Assembly (NCBI GenBank): GCA_944392455.1
Contig: CALXWP010000012.1
Location: 1 to 42,037, forward strand
Direction: 5' to 3'
Source: an uncultured Clostridia bacterium
Lineage (GTDB): Bacteria; Bacillota; Clostridia; TANB77; CAG-508
Length of the DNA: 42,037 nt
The translations under genes were made by a program, and so were the position numbers. The first letter of the stretch is position 1. The number at the start of each line of letters is the position of its first letter. Shown here one piece after another: positions 16,426-25,936 of this stretch. The notes below the pieces were generated by a model that did no database searches, was not told the origin of the DNA, and saw nothing but the letters and a program-made list of their open reading frames with translations.

Positions 16426-18171
16426 ATGAGCAAATATAAAAGGAAATTATATAACTCATCTAAAATTAATGATTTTAGAGAATTAGTTAATAGATATTCT
16501 AATCTATATTCTGACAAAGTAGCATTCGAATATAAAGAAACACCAAATTCAGCCGAACACATTAAAATAACATATAGTCAATTTGCACAAGATATTAAAG
16601 CTCTTTCGACTGCACTTTTAGATCTAGGGCTTTCTAAAAAAAGAATAGCAATAATAGCACCTAATAGATATGAATGGTGTACTAGCTATTTAGCTGTTAC
16701 TACAGGAAATATGATAGTTGTTCCTTTGGACAAATCTCTTCCTGATAATGAAATTGAAGATTTAATAATTAGGAGTAAAACAGAAGCAGTTATTTTTGAT
16801 AATAAATATTCAAAAATATTTGATAAAATATATAAAGATAAAAAATCCAAATTATCAATATATATTAATATGGATAATACAACAGAAACTAATAATAACT
16901 ATTTATTTAATTATCACAATTTAGTAGAAAAAGGAAATTTGCTTTTAAAACAGGGTGATGATAAATATGATAATGTAAAAATTAATAATAAAGAAATGTC
17001 AATAATGCTATTTACATCTGGAACTACTTCAATCTCAAAAGCAGTTGCACTTTCTCAATCTAATATTTGTGAAGACATATATGCTCTTTCTCAAATGACT
17101 GATATAAGAAAAGAAGATACATTTTTATCATTCTTACCATTGCATCACACATTTGAATCTACTTGTACTTTCCTATATGGTACTTTTTCTGGAATAACAG
17201 TTGCTTTTTGTGATGGTATAAAATATGTGCAAAAAAATTTAGCCGAATTTAAAGTAACTGGATTTGTTTGTGTTCCTTTAATGCTTGAAATAATGTATAA
17301 AAAGATCAAAAAAGGAATCGAAGAAAAAGGTAAAACAAAATTAGTTAATAAAATGACTAAAGTATGTAATGGATTATTAAAAGTAGGTATAGATATTAGA
17401 AGAAAAGTATTTAAAGAAGTGCTAGATAATTTAGGTGGTAAAATTAGAATTTTAATTGCTGGTGGAGCTGCTATGAGTAAAGATGCAATTCAAGGCTTTT
17501 TAGATTTAGGTATAAACCTACTTCAAGGTTATGGATTAACAGAAACTTCTCCTGTTGTTGCAGGCGAAAATGATAAATTTAAAAGATGTGGTTCTGTTGG
17601 TTTTCCTCTTCCTGGAATTGATGTAAAAATAGACAATCCTGATAAAGATGGAATTGGAGAAATAGCTGTAAAGGCTCCTACTGTAATGCTCGAATATGTA
17701 GATAACCCTGAAGCTACAAAAAATGTTTTAAAAGATGATTGGTTTTATACTGGTGATTTAGGATATTTTGATAAAGATGGTTTCTTATTTATTACAGGTA
17801 GAAAAAAAGATGTTATAGTTTTAAAAAATGGAAAAAATATATTCCCAGAAGAATTGGAAATTCTTATTAATAAATTACCTTATGTTTCTGAAAGTATGGT
17901 ATTTGGAAAACCCTTAGAAGATGGTGATTATAAAATATGTGCAAAAATTGTATATAATAAAGATCATTTTGATGATACTCATAAAAATGTTTCAAGTCCA
18001 GAAGAAATTAAAAATATAATTTGGAATGATATAAAAAATGAAGTAAATCATAAAATGCCAGCATACAAATATATTAGAGAAATTATTATTACAGAAGTTC
18101 CTTTAATTAAAACAACAACTCAAAAAGTAAAAAGACATGAAGAATTAAAACTTATACTTGGAGAAGCTTAA
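16426..18171 (+). CDS. AMP-dependent acyl-CoA synthetase/ligase (long-chain type)
   Basis: A 581-residue adenylate-forming enzyme that activates a fatty or other acid with ATP and CoA. Visible family motifs are the phosphate loop LFTSGTTSISKAVALS at 195-210 (the usual Gly-x-Pro-Lys-Gly is replaced by Ser-Ile-Ser-Lys-Ala), LLQGYGLTETSPVV, WFYTGDLGYFDKDGF, ITGRKKDVIVLKNGKNIFPEE, and a C-terminal lysine region TTTQKVKRHEE. The start ATG has AGAGGGGTG upstream. It is transcribed alone, diverging from the capA/rimO operon. It may serve uptake of exogenous fatty acids, complementing the fab operon, but the substrate chain length cannot be read from sequence. Confidence 0.88.
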   Translation: MSKYKRKLYNSSKINDFRELVNRYSNLYSDKVAFEYKETPNSAEHIKITYSQFAQDIKALSTALLDLGLSKKRIAIIAPNRYEWCTSYLAVTTGNMIVVPLDKSLPDNEIEDLIIRSKTEAVIFDNKYSKIFDKIYKDKKSKLSIYINMDNTTETNNNYLFNYHNLVEKGNLLLKQGDDKYDNVKINNKEMSIMLFTSGTTSISKAVALSQSNICEDIYALSQMTDIRKEDTFLSFLPLHHTFESTCTFLYGTFSGITVAFCDGIKYVQKNLAEFKVTGFVCVPLMLEIMYKKIKKGIEEKGKTKLVNKMTKVCNGLLKVGIDIRRKVFKEVLDNLGGKIRILIAGGAAMSKDAIQGFLDLGINLLQGYGLTETSPVVAGENDKFKRCGSVGFPLPGIDVKIDNPDKDGIGEIAVKAPTVMLEYVDNPEATKNVLKDDWFYTGDLGYFDKDGFLFITGRKKDVIVLKNGKNIFPEELEILINKLPYVSESMVFGKPLEDGDYKICAKIVYNKDHFDDTHKNVSSPEEIKNIIWNDIKNEVNHKMPAYKYIREIIITEVPLIKTTTQKVKRHEELKLILGEA

Positions 18172-18200
18172 TTTTGCAATTGAGGACGTGCTTGTAAAAA

Positions 18201-18238
18201 AAAAATGCAATTGGGGTCAGTTCCCAATTGCATTTTTT
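18201..18238. terminator. Bidirectional terminator, GCAATTGG type
   Basis: A perfect 10-bp stem, TGCAATTGGG (18206-18215) with CCCAATTGCA (18223-18232), with an A-run before and a T-run after. It is shared by the convergent acyl-CoA synthetase and rng genes. A half copy (GCAATTGAGG) lies just upstream at 18177-18186. Confidence 0.85.
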
Positions 18239-19431
18239 TAATCATTACTACAAATGTGTTTACGTGTCATTTCTAATAAATTCAATTTTGAAAATCCCAT
18301 AATTTGAGTCTTTGATCTATCTTTCTTTAGATTTTCTTTAAATAATTCTATTATTTTTTCTTCACTTTCTTTATTTTGCATATCTATATAGTCTATAATT
18401 ATTATTCCACCAATATCTCTTAATCTTAATTGTTTTGCTATTTCTATTGTTGCTTCTTTATTTACAGTAAATATTGTTTGTTCTAAGTCTTTTTTCCCTG
18501 TATATTTTCCTGAATTAACATCTATAGCTGTTAATGCTTCTGTTTTATCTATTGTAATAAAACCTCCACATTTAAGCCATATTTTTCTATTTTCTAATTC
18601 TTCTAATTGCTTTCTTAGATCATATTTATCTATTATATTATCTTCTAATTCAAGTTTTATATCTTTACATTCTTCTTTTATCTTTTTGTCAATCATATTA
18701 TACGAATCTTTATCATTTGTAACAATACGATATAAATCTTGATCCATTAAATCTGTTAAAAGTCTCTGTACAATATCTTCACTCTTGTACAATAATTTTG
18801 AATTTATTTTTTTTCCTTTTTCTAATTCTTTATTATATTCTTTTTGTATATTTTCATATTTACTAATAATCCTTTTTAAATCAGATATTATTTCATCTTC
18901 ATTTTTATTCTCTGCAGAAGTTCTTATTATAGCTCCATAACCTTTTGGTATATTATTTTTTACTATTTCTTTTAATCTATTTCTTTCATTTTCATCATTT
19001 ATTTTCTGTGATATAGTAATAAATTTTTCATTTGGCATTAATACTGAAAAACGTCCAGGTATACTTAAATGAGTAGATATTCTAGCACCTTTTTTGTTTG
19101 TACTATCTTTCTTTACTTGTACTAATAATGGCATTCCTATTTTCAAATAATCTTTTATATTATATTCTGAAAAATTTTCATTCTTATTTCCTGTTTCTTT
19201 ACTTACTTTTGGAATAACATCTCTAATATGTATAAAAGTATTCTTGTCCTTACCTATATTCACAAAAGCTGCTTGCATCCCAGGTAAAACATTTTCTACA
19301 ATTCCTATATATATATTTCCTTCTATTCTTTCTTTGCCATTCTCTTCTTCATATTTTTCTGTCATTTTTCCATTTTCTATTAACATTATTTTTTTATTAT
19401 TTTCTTTCACATCTACTAATAGTTCCTGCAT
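18238..19431 (-). CDS. rng: Ribonuclease E/G family endoribonuclease, short form
   Basis: A 397-residue endoribonuclease of the RNase E/G family, acting in RNA processing and decay. An N-terminal S1 domain (about 35-125, YIGIVENVLPGMQAAFVNIG) is followed by the RNase-H-like and DNase-I-like catalytic region, with the metal-binding aspartates D304 (TAIDVNSGKYTG) and D347 (IIIIDYIDM). The protein ends shortly after LEMTRKHI. The zinc-link CPxC motif and the small domain that bring subunits together in E. coli RNase E/G are missing. This may be a natural short clostridial form. It overlaps the terminator at its 3' end and follows pth by 17 bases. Confidence 0.88.
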   Translation of the reverse strand: MQELLVDVKENNKKIMLIENGKMTEKYEEENGKERIEGNIYIGIVENVLPGMQAAFVNIGKDKNTFIHIRDVIPKVSKETGNKNENFSEYNIKDYLKIGMPLLVQVKKDSTNKKGARISTHLSIPGRFSVLMPNEKFITISQKINDENERNRLKEIVKNNIPKGYGAIIRTSAENKNEDEIISDLKRIISKYENIQKEYNKELEKGKKINSKLLYKSEDIVQRLLTDLMDQDLYRIVTNDKDSYNMIDKKIKEECKDIKLELEDNIIDKYDLRKQLEELENRKIWLKCGGFITIDKTEALTAIDVNSGKYTGKKDLEQTIFTVNKEATIEIAKQLRLRDIGGIIIIDYIDMQNKESEEKIIELFKENLKKDRSKTQIMGFSKLNLLEMTRKHICSND

Positions 19432-19448
19432 TCTAAATCCCTTCTTGC

Positions 19449-20015
19449 CTATCCTTTTATATTAAATTTATTCATCATATTATCTATACCTTTTGTTATC
19501 CAGTATTTAACTGCTTCTGCAGCAAGTTTTTCTCCTTTTTGTAAAATGTTATATTCCTCTTCTGGAATATGTCCTATTACATAATTAACTTTATCATACT
19601 CTTCTACAGGTTTTCCTATTCCAACACGAATCCTAGCAAATTCTTCTGAATTTAATCTTGATATAACAGATTTCATTCCATTATGTGATCCAGGCCCACC
19701 TTTTGCTCTTACTCTAATTTTTGCTTTTTCTGTATCCATATCATCATATATTACAATTAAGTTATCTAATGGTATTTTATAAAAATTAACAAATTGTACT
19801 ACAGAATCTCCACTAAGATTCATAAATGTTTGAGGTTTTACTAATATTACTTTTTCATCATCTATAATACCTGTACCATATATAGCATTAAATTTAGTTT
19901 TATTTAATGCTATACCGTTTTTTTCTGCTAATAGATTAATTACATCAAACCCCATATTATGTCTTGTTCTAGAATATTCTGGCTCTGGATTTCCTAATCC
20001 AACAATAATATACAT
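19449..20015 (-). CDS. pth: Peptidyl-tRNA hydrolase
   Basis: A 188-residue esterase that releases peptides from stalled peptidyl-tRNA. Key residues are N9 (GLGNPE), the catalytic H19 (RHNMGF), N66 (FMNLSG), D92 and N112 (GGPGSHNGMKS). The open frame begins at 20063, but the ATG at 20015 matches the family N terminus (MYIIVGLGNPEPEYS) and has GAAGGA at proper spacing. That ribosome binding site overlaps the end of the preceding glycosyltransferase gene, whose stop is 4 bases upstream, so the two are coupled. Confidence 0.95.
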   Translation of the reverse strand: MYIIVGLGNPEPEYSRTRHNMGFDVINLLAEKNGIALNKTKFNAIYGTGIIDDEKVILVKPQTFMNLSGDSVVQFVNFYKIPLDNLIVIYDDMDTEKAKIRVRAKGGPGSHNGMKSVISRLNSEEFARIRVGIGKPVEEYDKVNYVIGHIPEEEYNILQKGEKLAAEAVKYWITKGIDNMMNKFNIKG

Positions 20016-20019
20016 ATCT

Positions 20020-21267
20020 TTATCCTTCTCTAATATCATTTTTAAACTTGTCCCATAAGTCAATTACTCTTAAATATTCTTCATAATGTTTTTCTACCTC
20101 TTGATCATATTTGTTTAATTCTCTTATTAAACATGAGAAGTCACAAGTTACAAATTCAGTATTAATTTTTTGTACACTTCTTTTTAATTTATCTCTTGAC
20201 TCTTCTATTATCTTCTCATAATTATCTCTATCTGTAATATAATATAGTAATGGTTTATATCTTGTCCACCCTATAGTTGCTTTTAAAAATCTTTGTTCAA
20301 TTTCAGCATCTACTAAAGATATTTTTCCAAGTTTTTTTGGATATCTTCCTTTCATTATTCCTGTATATTGTAGGAATGAATCATGGAAATGATATGTTGG
20401 TATTCTCAAAACTTTTGCATCTTTACTTCTTAATGCACATGAGAAAAATGTATCTTCTCCTCTTGCATTTGGTGGATTGTAGAAGGCTGGTATTTTGTCT
20501 ATATTATCTAAATTAAGACATAATCCTGAGCCTAAAACGAAATTGTCTTTTCCAATTTCTGCTACTGGTTCTGCTTTCTTTTTTCCTCTTGCAATATCTG
20601 GATCAGCATATGAAATACTACTTGTATTTTCTCTCATTTTTTGTATTTTTTCCCATGAGATTACTTCATTTTCTAAACCATCTATAAAGTTTTTATAATC
20701 TTCTTCTTTTATTTCATCAGTATATTGAATATATGGAATAGGATTCATCATACCACAACGGTATCCCATTGAAACATCAGTATCTTTTATGTTTTTTATA
20801 TGCTCTAGTATATTTTTTTGTTTTATCCAAAGTAACTGATCATCTTCTAATACATTTGCTACTGGATATTCATCATCATCCCAGAAAAGTATGTAATCCA
20901 TTTTATGTTGCATAGCACAATATAAAATCGTGTTTCTTGCTTTAGCATATCCTGTTCCAATAAGTAATTTTGCATCTGCATTTGACATTCCAAATCTAGA
21001 CATCAATATTTTTTGATATTCTATAACATTTTCTGGAGTTATATATTTTATCCTCATATTCTTATATGCTTTTGGCAAAATACCATAGAAGTCTGTTCTT
21101 ATTGTATGTTGATAATTTAAGTCATAAAGTATATAAATTGTAATATCAACTTCTATATCTAAGTCTTTAACTTGCTCAACCATAAATTGTTCATAATTAT
21201 TAATGATTTTACATACATTAGGTCTACCACTTATAAAGCCTATTCCAAAATTTATTTTCTGTTTCAT
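20020..21267 (-). CDS. Glycosyltransferase-like protein (GT-A type)
   Basis: A 415-residue protein with a GT-A-like nucleotide-sugar region. The segment AKARNTILYCAMQHKMDYI is followed by FWDDDEYPV, where D130-D132 act as the metal-binding DxD motif. A later NPPNARGEDTFFSC segment has the acidic catalytic-type ED pair. There is no signal peptide or membrane helix, so it probably acts at the inner face of the membrane. It heads a small group of surface-glycan genes on the minus strand and is directly coupled to pth downstream. The acceptor and sugar cannot be told. Confidence 0.7.
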   Translation of the reverse strand: MKQKINFGIGFISGRPNVCKIINNYEQFMVEQVKDLDIEVDITIYILYDLNYQHTIRTDFYGILPKAYKNMRIKYITPENVIEYQKILMSRFGMSNADAKLLIGTGYAKARNTILYCAMQHKMDYILFWDDDEYPVANVLEDDQLLWIKQKNILEHIKNIKDTDVSMGYRCGMMNPIPYIQYTDEIKEEDYKNFIDGLENEVISWEKIQKMRENTSSISYADPDIARGKKKAEPVAEIGKDNFVLGSGLCLNLDNIDKIPAFYNPPNARGEDTFFSCALRSKDAKVLRIPTYHFHDSFLQYTGIMKGRYPKKLGKISLVDAEIEQRFLKATIGWTRYKPLLYYITDRDNYEKIIEESRDKLKRSVQKINTEFVTCDFSCLIRELNKYDQEVEKHYEEYLRVIDLWDKFKNDIREG

Positions 21268-21388
21268 AAGATCCTCTCTCTTTTTTAATCAATATATAAT
21301 TGATTTGTACTAATATAAATACTAGAATATTATATCACATATTTATTTTTTTGTCACTTTTTCTGCAAATTCTGACAATATTTAACAA

Positions 21389-22261
21389 TTAGTCCATAAT
21401 TCTAGCAATTATTTCTTTCTCATATTTTTCATCTTTAATATCTTGAATATCGTTTTCTCCATTTTTTACTTCTGTTACATATTTAGTTTCAATCTTTATT
21501 TTCTCTGTAGCCTTTCTTAAAAACCATTCGTATTCAATGTCTACATGTCCTATGTCTATTGCTCTATATCCAGCCTTAAATAAGTCATAGGCTAATACTG
21601 TAGCTGTTGGGCCAAGTGCTAACATTATCATTTTATTTTTATCTATTTTTAATATTTCATTTAATATCTTGTCATATATTTCAAAAGCATTTTCTGATGG
21701 GCAAATTATTCTTTGAATTGATTTCATATTATCAAATAAGTCATTTCCTACACCTAATCTACTATATTCTCCTTCTATAATGACAACATTTTGATTATTC
21801 CATATTCTTTTTAAGCTTTTTACATAGTCTCCTACCCATGATTTATCTTTATAGTCTATATAAAATCTTGTAATATTTGAAGAATAATATTGTTTATTTT
21901 TTGATAGTAATTTTAAAAGTTTAAATTTATTATCATGAAGCCAACCCTTCCAGAAATTATTAGCAAAATCATTATATTTTTCAGAATATTCTAGGTCTAT
22001 AACATTATTAATTCCGATCAATAATCCTTTTTCATTACTATCTAAAACTTGTTTTAATCTTTTAGCTAGTTCTTTATTGTATTTTTGGTACTTCATTCCT
22101 ACTCCACAAATCATATCAAATTCTCCATCTCCAAATCTAGAAATAGAGCATTTATCATTTACTAATTTGTCTATTGTCTCATCTGGACTTGCAATCTTAA
22201 ATCCTCCTAAAATATCCTTTGTTTTTGCAGTATACTTTCTTTTACTTTTATTAACTTCCAT
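21389..22261 (-). CDS. GT-D fold glycosyltransferase (DUF1792 family)
   Basis: A 290-residue protein with the signature SRFGDGEFDM at 41-50. The RFGDGE sequence is the nucleotide-sugar and metal-binding motif of the GT-D (DUF1792) glycosyltransferases, first described in streptococcal adhesin glycosylation. The later segments MIMLALGPTATVLAYDLFKAGY and AIDIGHVDIEYEWF also match that family. It is flanked by a glycosyltransferase and an Fe-S/F420-beta protein, in keeping with glycan assembly. The GAGAATTTGATATG start has a modest ribosome binding site. Confidence 0.82.
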   Translation of the reverse strand: MEVNKSKRKYTAKTKDILGGFKIASPDETIDKLVNDKCSISRFGDGEFDMICGVGMKYQKYNKELAKRLKQVLDSNEKGLLIGINNVIDLEYSEKYNDFANNFWKGWLHDNKFKLLKLLSKNKQYYSSNITRFYIDYKDKSWVGDYVKSLKRIWNNQNVVIIEGEYSRLGVGNDLFDNMKSIQRIICPSENAFEIYDKILNEILKIDKNKMIMLALGPTATVLAYDLFKAGYRAIDIGHVDIEYEWFLRKATEKIKIETKYVTEVKNGENDIQDIKDEKYEKEIIARIMD

Positions 22262-22355
22262 ATCAAATTCTCCTTTTTTATATTATATTTTTTCCTTTTT
22301 ATTTTGTTAATATTATTTCTGCTACCATTAATTTAGTATACTATTATTATATAAT

Positions 22356-23480
22356 TTATAGATATTTATCTATTAGTTTTTCAAAACTAATAGTTTCTAA
22401 ATCTTTAAAGAATTCTTCTCTTTTTTCATTATAATTTGTTGATTTACTTATACAAGAATTATATTTAATAATATCTTCTATATTTGCTTCTTCAAATATC
22501 ATATCTTCTTTAATATTTTCAAATATTTCTAATCCTTTTTTTGAATTAACTAGTAAAGCTGATATTCCAGTTTCGTCATTCATTTCTGGCTTAACATTAT
22601 TTATACCCCAAAAATCCGCAACTGTTATATCGGATTTTCTTTTAATTTTCTTAAATTTACAATTAAAACATGACATTCTTAAAGATAAATTTTTTAAGAA
22701 TATTTTCATATATGGATCATTATCATGATGATTATTTTCTTCTTTATTAGAATATTTATAACTTACTTGATAATTACTCCATCCCAAAATATCTTTTCTT
22801 CTAAAATTAATATTGATTGGATAACTTCCATCATACTTTTTATATTCTAAATATTTTCTCCATACCTTTGGTGAAGGAACCCCATGGCATACAAAATCCT
22901 GTGTATATAAATTATCATAGTCCTTTCCTAAATATGTTAATAATCCTTCCACTTGACATGGTGTACCTGTAAATAAAACTTTTTTATTGTTATTTAAAAA
23001 TTCTCTTACTTTTTTATAACTATCTCCTATATAGCTTTGTACATATTTTGATCCTCTAAACAATCCTATATCATCTATATTTTCAATATAATCATGTACA
23101 ACTTCTAATAATTCATTAAATCTTGCTCCGAACACTACTCCATTATTTTCTATGATATATTTAGCTATTAGTGTAAATATTCCCCCTGATGAGCTCTTCA
23201 TTCTTACTTCTTCATTTTTGTTTTTACAAGAATATACTTTTATCTCATTTTCATTTTCTTGTAACTTTGTCAATACAGGGCATACTTTTTTACATAACCC
23301 ACAATTAATGCACAAATTTTCATCAATTTCTGGATATTTAAAGCCTTCATTATTTTCTTTGATGATAATAGCTTTTTTATGGCATACATTTTTACAAGCC
23401 ATACAACCTGTACATGTTTTCTTATCCAATTCTTTAATATTATTATTTTTACTATTACTATCTAAAATTTCTTCTTCCAT
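22356..23480 (-). CDS. Coenzyme F420 hydrogenase/dehydrogenase beta-subunit family Fe-S protein
   Basis: A 374-residue protein. Two [4Fe-4S] ferredoxin motifs open it: C23, C26, C29, C33 (CTGCMACKNVC) and C57, C60, C63, C67 (CINCGLCKKVC). Then come the FrhB-type N domain (KSSSGGIFTLIAKYI, FTGTPCQVEGLLTYLG) and C domain (DFVCHGVPSPKVW, CKFKKIKRKSDITVADFWG). Despite the name, such proteins in Firmicutes glycan clusters probably reduce or oxidise a sugar or pyruvyl intermediate. They typically neighbour polysaccharide pyruvyl transferases, as here (next gene upstream). It has its own TATAAT box about 30 bases before the start, so it is probably a separate transcript. Confidence 0.85.
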   Translation of the reverse strand: MEEEILDSNSKNNNIKELDKKTCTGCMACKNVCHKKAIIIKENNEGFKYPEIDENLCINCGLCKKVCPVLTKLQENENEIKVYSCKNKNEEVRMKSSSGGIFTLIAKYIIENNGVVFGARFNELLEVVHDYIENIDDIGLFRGSKYVQSYIGDSYKKVREFLNNNKKVLFTGTPCQVEGLLTYLGKDYDNLYTQDFVCHGVPSPKVWRKYLEYKKYDGSYPININFRRKDILGWSNYQVSYKYSNKEENNHHDNDPYMKIFLKNLSLRMSCFNCKFKKIKRKSDITVADFWGINNVKPEMNDETGISALLVNSKKGLEIFENIKEDMIFEEANIEDIIKYNSCISKSTNYNEKREEFFKDLETISFEKLIDKYL

Positions 23481-23615
23481 GTTTCCTCTTATTAAATTGT
23501 TTTTTATTTATATTATACTATATTTTATTTCCTATTTGTTTTCATTTTTTTATATTTTCTAAATACATTTTTTATAAAACACTTTAAAAAGCTTAGATCT
23601 ATAAATTTTCTTTAT

Positions 23616-23647
23616 AAAAAAATAAAGAAATCTATTATTATAGATTT
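23616..23647 (-). terminator. Terminator in the gap between the pyruvyl transferase and F420-beta genes
   Basis: A perfect 8-bp stem, AAATCTAT (23628-23635) with ATAGATTT (23640-23647), is followed on the minus strand by a T-run. The remainder of the 23481-23864 gap is very AT-rich and holds no gene that I can support. Confidence 0.55.
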
Positions 23648-23748
23648 TATTCATTAATATGCAAATCATATTTAATTAAAATTCTTATACTTATTTCTAA
23701 GTTTTTTAAAATATTTTATATATTTCAGTTTAAAAAATTAATTATTTT

Positions 23749-23832
23749 ACATACCTTTAGTGAAAGGTTATATTATCTAATATTTTTTAATATATCATAT
23801 AATTTTTATTAACCCCTCCTCTAAAGGTATGT
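23749..23832. repeat. Perfect 12-bp inverted repeat with a 60-base interior
   Basis: ACATACCTTTAG (23749-23760) and CTAAAGGTATGT (23821-23832) are exact reverse complements. A second imperfect pair, GGTTA and TAACC, lies just inside. It sits immediately downstream of the pyruvyl transferase gene. It may be a small palindromic insertion or a long RNA hairpin. Confidence 0.5.
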
Positions 23833-23864
23833 TACTACTACAATCTTCTTCCATAATCTCCTCA

Positions 23865-24908
23865 TTATTCAAAAGCAGTATCTAAAAAATTATTTACTCT
23901 CATTTGCTCATTTCTTAAAATTTTATGAGCTTCAGAATAATCATTATCTAAAATATCTGCCGTAATTTTTTTATTAAATACCCTGTTAGGCATTTTAAAT
24001 GTTTCTAATAATGTTTCAATTCTTGAATACATACTCTTTAAGTCTCCGCCTTCTCTTTCAAATATAACGAAAGGTGTTGAAAATATTATTGAGAATACAC
24101 ATGAATGAAATGAATCTGTTGCTACTAATAAAGCATTTTTTTCTAAATATAAAAATTCAGCCGGTCCCATATCATAATATGGACTGTTTTTATCTGATAT
24201 ATCTATTATTTCACATTCATTATCTTCCGCAATTCTTCTTAATTCTGCCCAAACATCATCAGATACATCTCCCAAAAAACTTTTTAATATAAATTTATCA
24301 GTTTTTAAATTTTCTGGTTTTCTCATTACTTGTTCCCATTCAGATTTATCAAGCATCATTGTCGGATCAATTAATACCTCTACATCATCTCTACCTGTTA
24401 ATTTTTTAACAATCTCTTTTCCAGCATATTCTCTTACAGATATTGATTTCATTTCATTTAATCCGTTTTTACATAAATTATATAATTGACTATCTTCATC
24501 TGGTGCATAATTTACTCCAAAACTTGCTGAAAAAGAAACTCTTTTTTCTTTTGGTACAAATGTTCCTAAAGCTTTATCTGAAAAAATTTTATCAAATGTA
24601 AAATTCCAGATTTGATCACTTCCCATAACAATGTAATCATAGTCTTCCGAAAATCTTCTTGGTACCTCGTACTCTTTGTATAGAATTTCATCTGCAAATT
24701 CTATATTTTCATTAAATTTTTTAAATTTTTTCAATCTGTTTTCATCTTTTTCATTTCTGATAACAGGAACGTCATCTTCTAATCCTACGTATTTTATCGT
24801 TTCTGCATTTAGTCCTTTTTTTCTTAATACTTGTTGAACCGCATAATTTTGTAATCTATTTCCAAAATTATACTCCCCAAAAAGTGTTACAATTCCTGCT
24901 TTTTTCAT
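23865..24908 (-). CDS. Polysaccharide pyruvyl transferase family protein
   Basis: A 347-residue protein of the WcaK/CsaB-type family that moves pyruvate ketals onto surface polysaccharides. It has the N-terminal GIVTLFGEYNFGNRLQNYA segment, DYIVMGSDQIWN in the middle, and the C-terminal ALLVATDSFHSCVFSIIFS segment with the conserved DSFHS motif. No membrane segment is seen. The neighbouring F420-beta protein is its habitual genomic partner. It has AGGAGG upstream of the ATG and lies 169 bases after recO on the same strand. Confidence 0.88.
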   Translation of the reverse strand: MKKAGIVTLFGEYNFGNRLQNYAVQQVLRKKGLNAETIKYVGLEDDVPVIRNEKDENRLKKFKKFNENIEFADEILYKEYEVPRRFSEDYDYIVMGSDQIWNFTFDKIFSDKALGTFVPKEKRVSFSASFGVNYAPDEDSQLYNLCKNGLNEMKSISVREYAGKEIVKKLTGRDDVEVLIDPTMMLDKSEWEQVMRKPENLKTDKFILKSFLGDVSDDVWAELRRIAEDNECEIIDISDKNSPYYDMGPAEFLYLEKNALLVATDSFHSCVFSIIFSTPFVIFEREGGDLKSMYSRIETLLETFKMPNRVFNKKITADILDNDYSEAHKILRNEQMRVNNFLDTAFE

Positions 24909-25036
24909 TTCCTCCTCCCTTCTTTTAGAACTACACTTTTTGTAGTTTTATTAAATTATTTTAACCATCTCATTATATCATAATACATAAAAAAAAGCAA
25001 TCCTTTTTTAGTCATAGACTGCAAAAGAAAAAATAT

Positions 25037-25079
25037 AAACAAATAGCATTATACTTTTTATGTATACTCTTATTTGTTT
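25037..25079 (-). terminator. Terminator of the era-yqzL-recO operon
   Basis: AAACAAATA (25037-25045) pairs with TATTTGTTT (25071-25079), with an inner TATAC/GTATA stem. On the minus strand the stem overlaps the recO stop codon and is followed by a T-rich stretch. Confidence 0.6.
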
Positions 25080-25809
25080 ATATTTTAAATTTTTCTAATT
25101 TATATTCCTTATCTAATTTCTCATTTAGATAGATCTTTCCAATTATTTCTAATTCTTTTATACCATTTTCAGATAAATTAAATGAAAATAGTTTTTTAGG
25201 AGGAGCTAGAACAATATATTTTATAGCATTTAAAGTTGCATCAGAAATTTCTATTGCTCCTTTATCCTGTCTACTACATACTTCACATTTTAACCCATTA
25301 TCTCTAAAACTAAAATAATTTAATTTTTCTTTTTCATTATTACATGCACAACATTTATCAATAATAGGTGTAAAACCTAAAAGACACATAAGTTTAATTT
25401 TAAAAATAGATATAACTAAATCCATATTTTTATCTGTTTCAGAAAGTACATATAAAGTATTCAAAAACAATTGTAAAATCCTATATGTATTCTGATTTTC
25501 ATCTGTTACATCATTTATTATTTTTGTTATATGTGATGCATATTGTAATTTATCAATATCCATCCTTAAATTATAAAAAAGTTCATTAATTTCACATGAA
25601 TTAATATTATATGAACTTACCCCCTGATATATTAGATAATCTCCAAAGCATAAAAATTGTGTTGCTGCCATAAGCGCACTCTTAGGACGCCTTGCGCCTT
25701 TGGCAGCACATCCTATTTTTCCATTTGGAGTTAATATTGTAACCATTTTATCATAATCACTCATATTGTGTTCTGATATTACTATTCCCTTTAACTTCAA
25801 TATTCCCAT
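25078..25809 (-). CDS. recO: DNA repair protein RecO
   Basis: A 243-residue recombination mediator that helps load RecA on single-stranded DNA. The N-terminal OB fold opens with MGILKLKGIVISEHN and contains KGARRPKS. The C-terminal part has a four-cysteine zinc site (CCAC and CEVC at about 153-179). It overlaps the 3' end of yqzL by 53 bases, with GAGGCGG upstream of its ATG, so translation is coupled. The order era-yqzL-recO is the standard Firmicutes order. Confidence 0.92.
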   Translation of the reverse strand: MGILKLKGIVISEHNMSDYDKMVTILTPNGKIGCAAKGARRPKSALMAATQFLCFGDYLIYQGVSSYNINSCEINELFYNLRMDIDKLQYASHITKIINDVTDENQNTYRILQLFLNTLYVLSETDKNMDLVISIFKIKLMCLLGFTPIIDKCCACNNEKEKLNYFSFRDNGLKCEVCSRQDKGAIEISDATLNAIKYIVLAPPKKLFSFNLSENGIKELEIIGKIYLNEKLDKEYKLEKFKI

Positions 25810-25936
25810 TTTGTTTTTCCGCCTCGATAATGTTTTTTTCCATATTTTTTTCTAAGTTTTCTACTTCTACTAACTCTAAAAATGTATTTATATTACCCGT
25901 ATTCTTAAAAGTATTCCAAGCCATTTGTTTTATCAT
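25757..25936 (-). CDS. yqzL: YqzL-family small protein
   Basis: A 59-residue protein. The segment MAWNTFKNTGNINTFLELVE corresponds to the YqzL signature (W-x-x-F-x-x-TG-x-I-x-x-YL) found between era and recO in Firmicutes. Its C-terminal part is unusually long and overlaps recO by 53 bases. The frame opens at 25954, but the ATG at 25936 fits the family better; GGAG lies 12 bases upstream, which is a little far. Its function is unknown. Confidence 0.75.
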   Translation of the reverse strand: MIKQMAWNTFKNTGNINTFLELVEVENLEKNMEKNIIEAEKQNGNIEVKGNSNIRTQYE

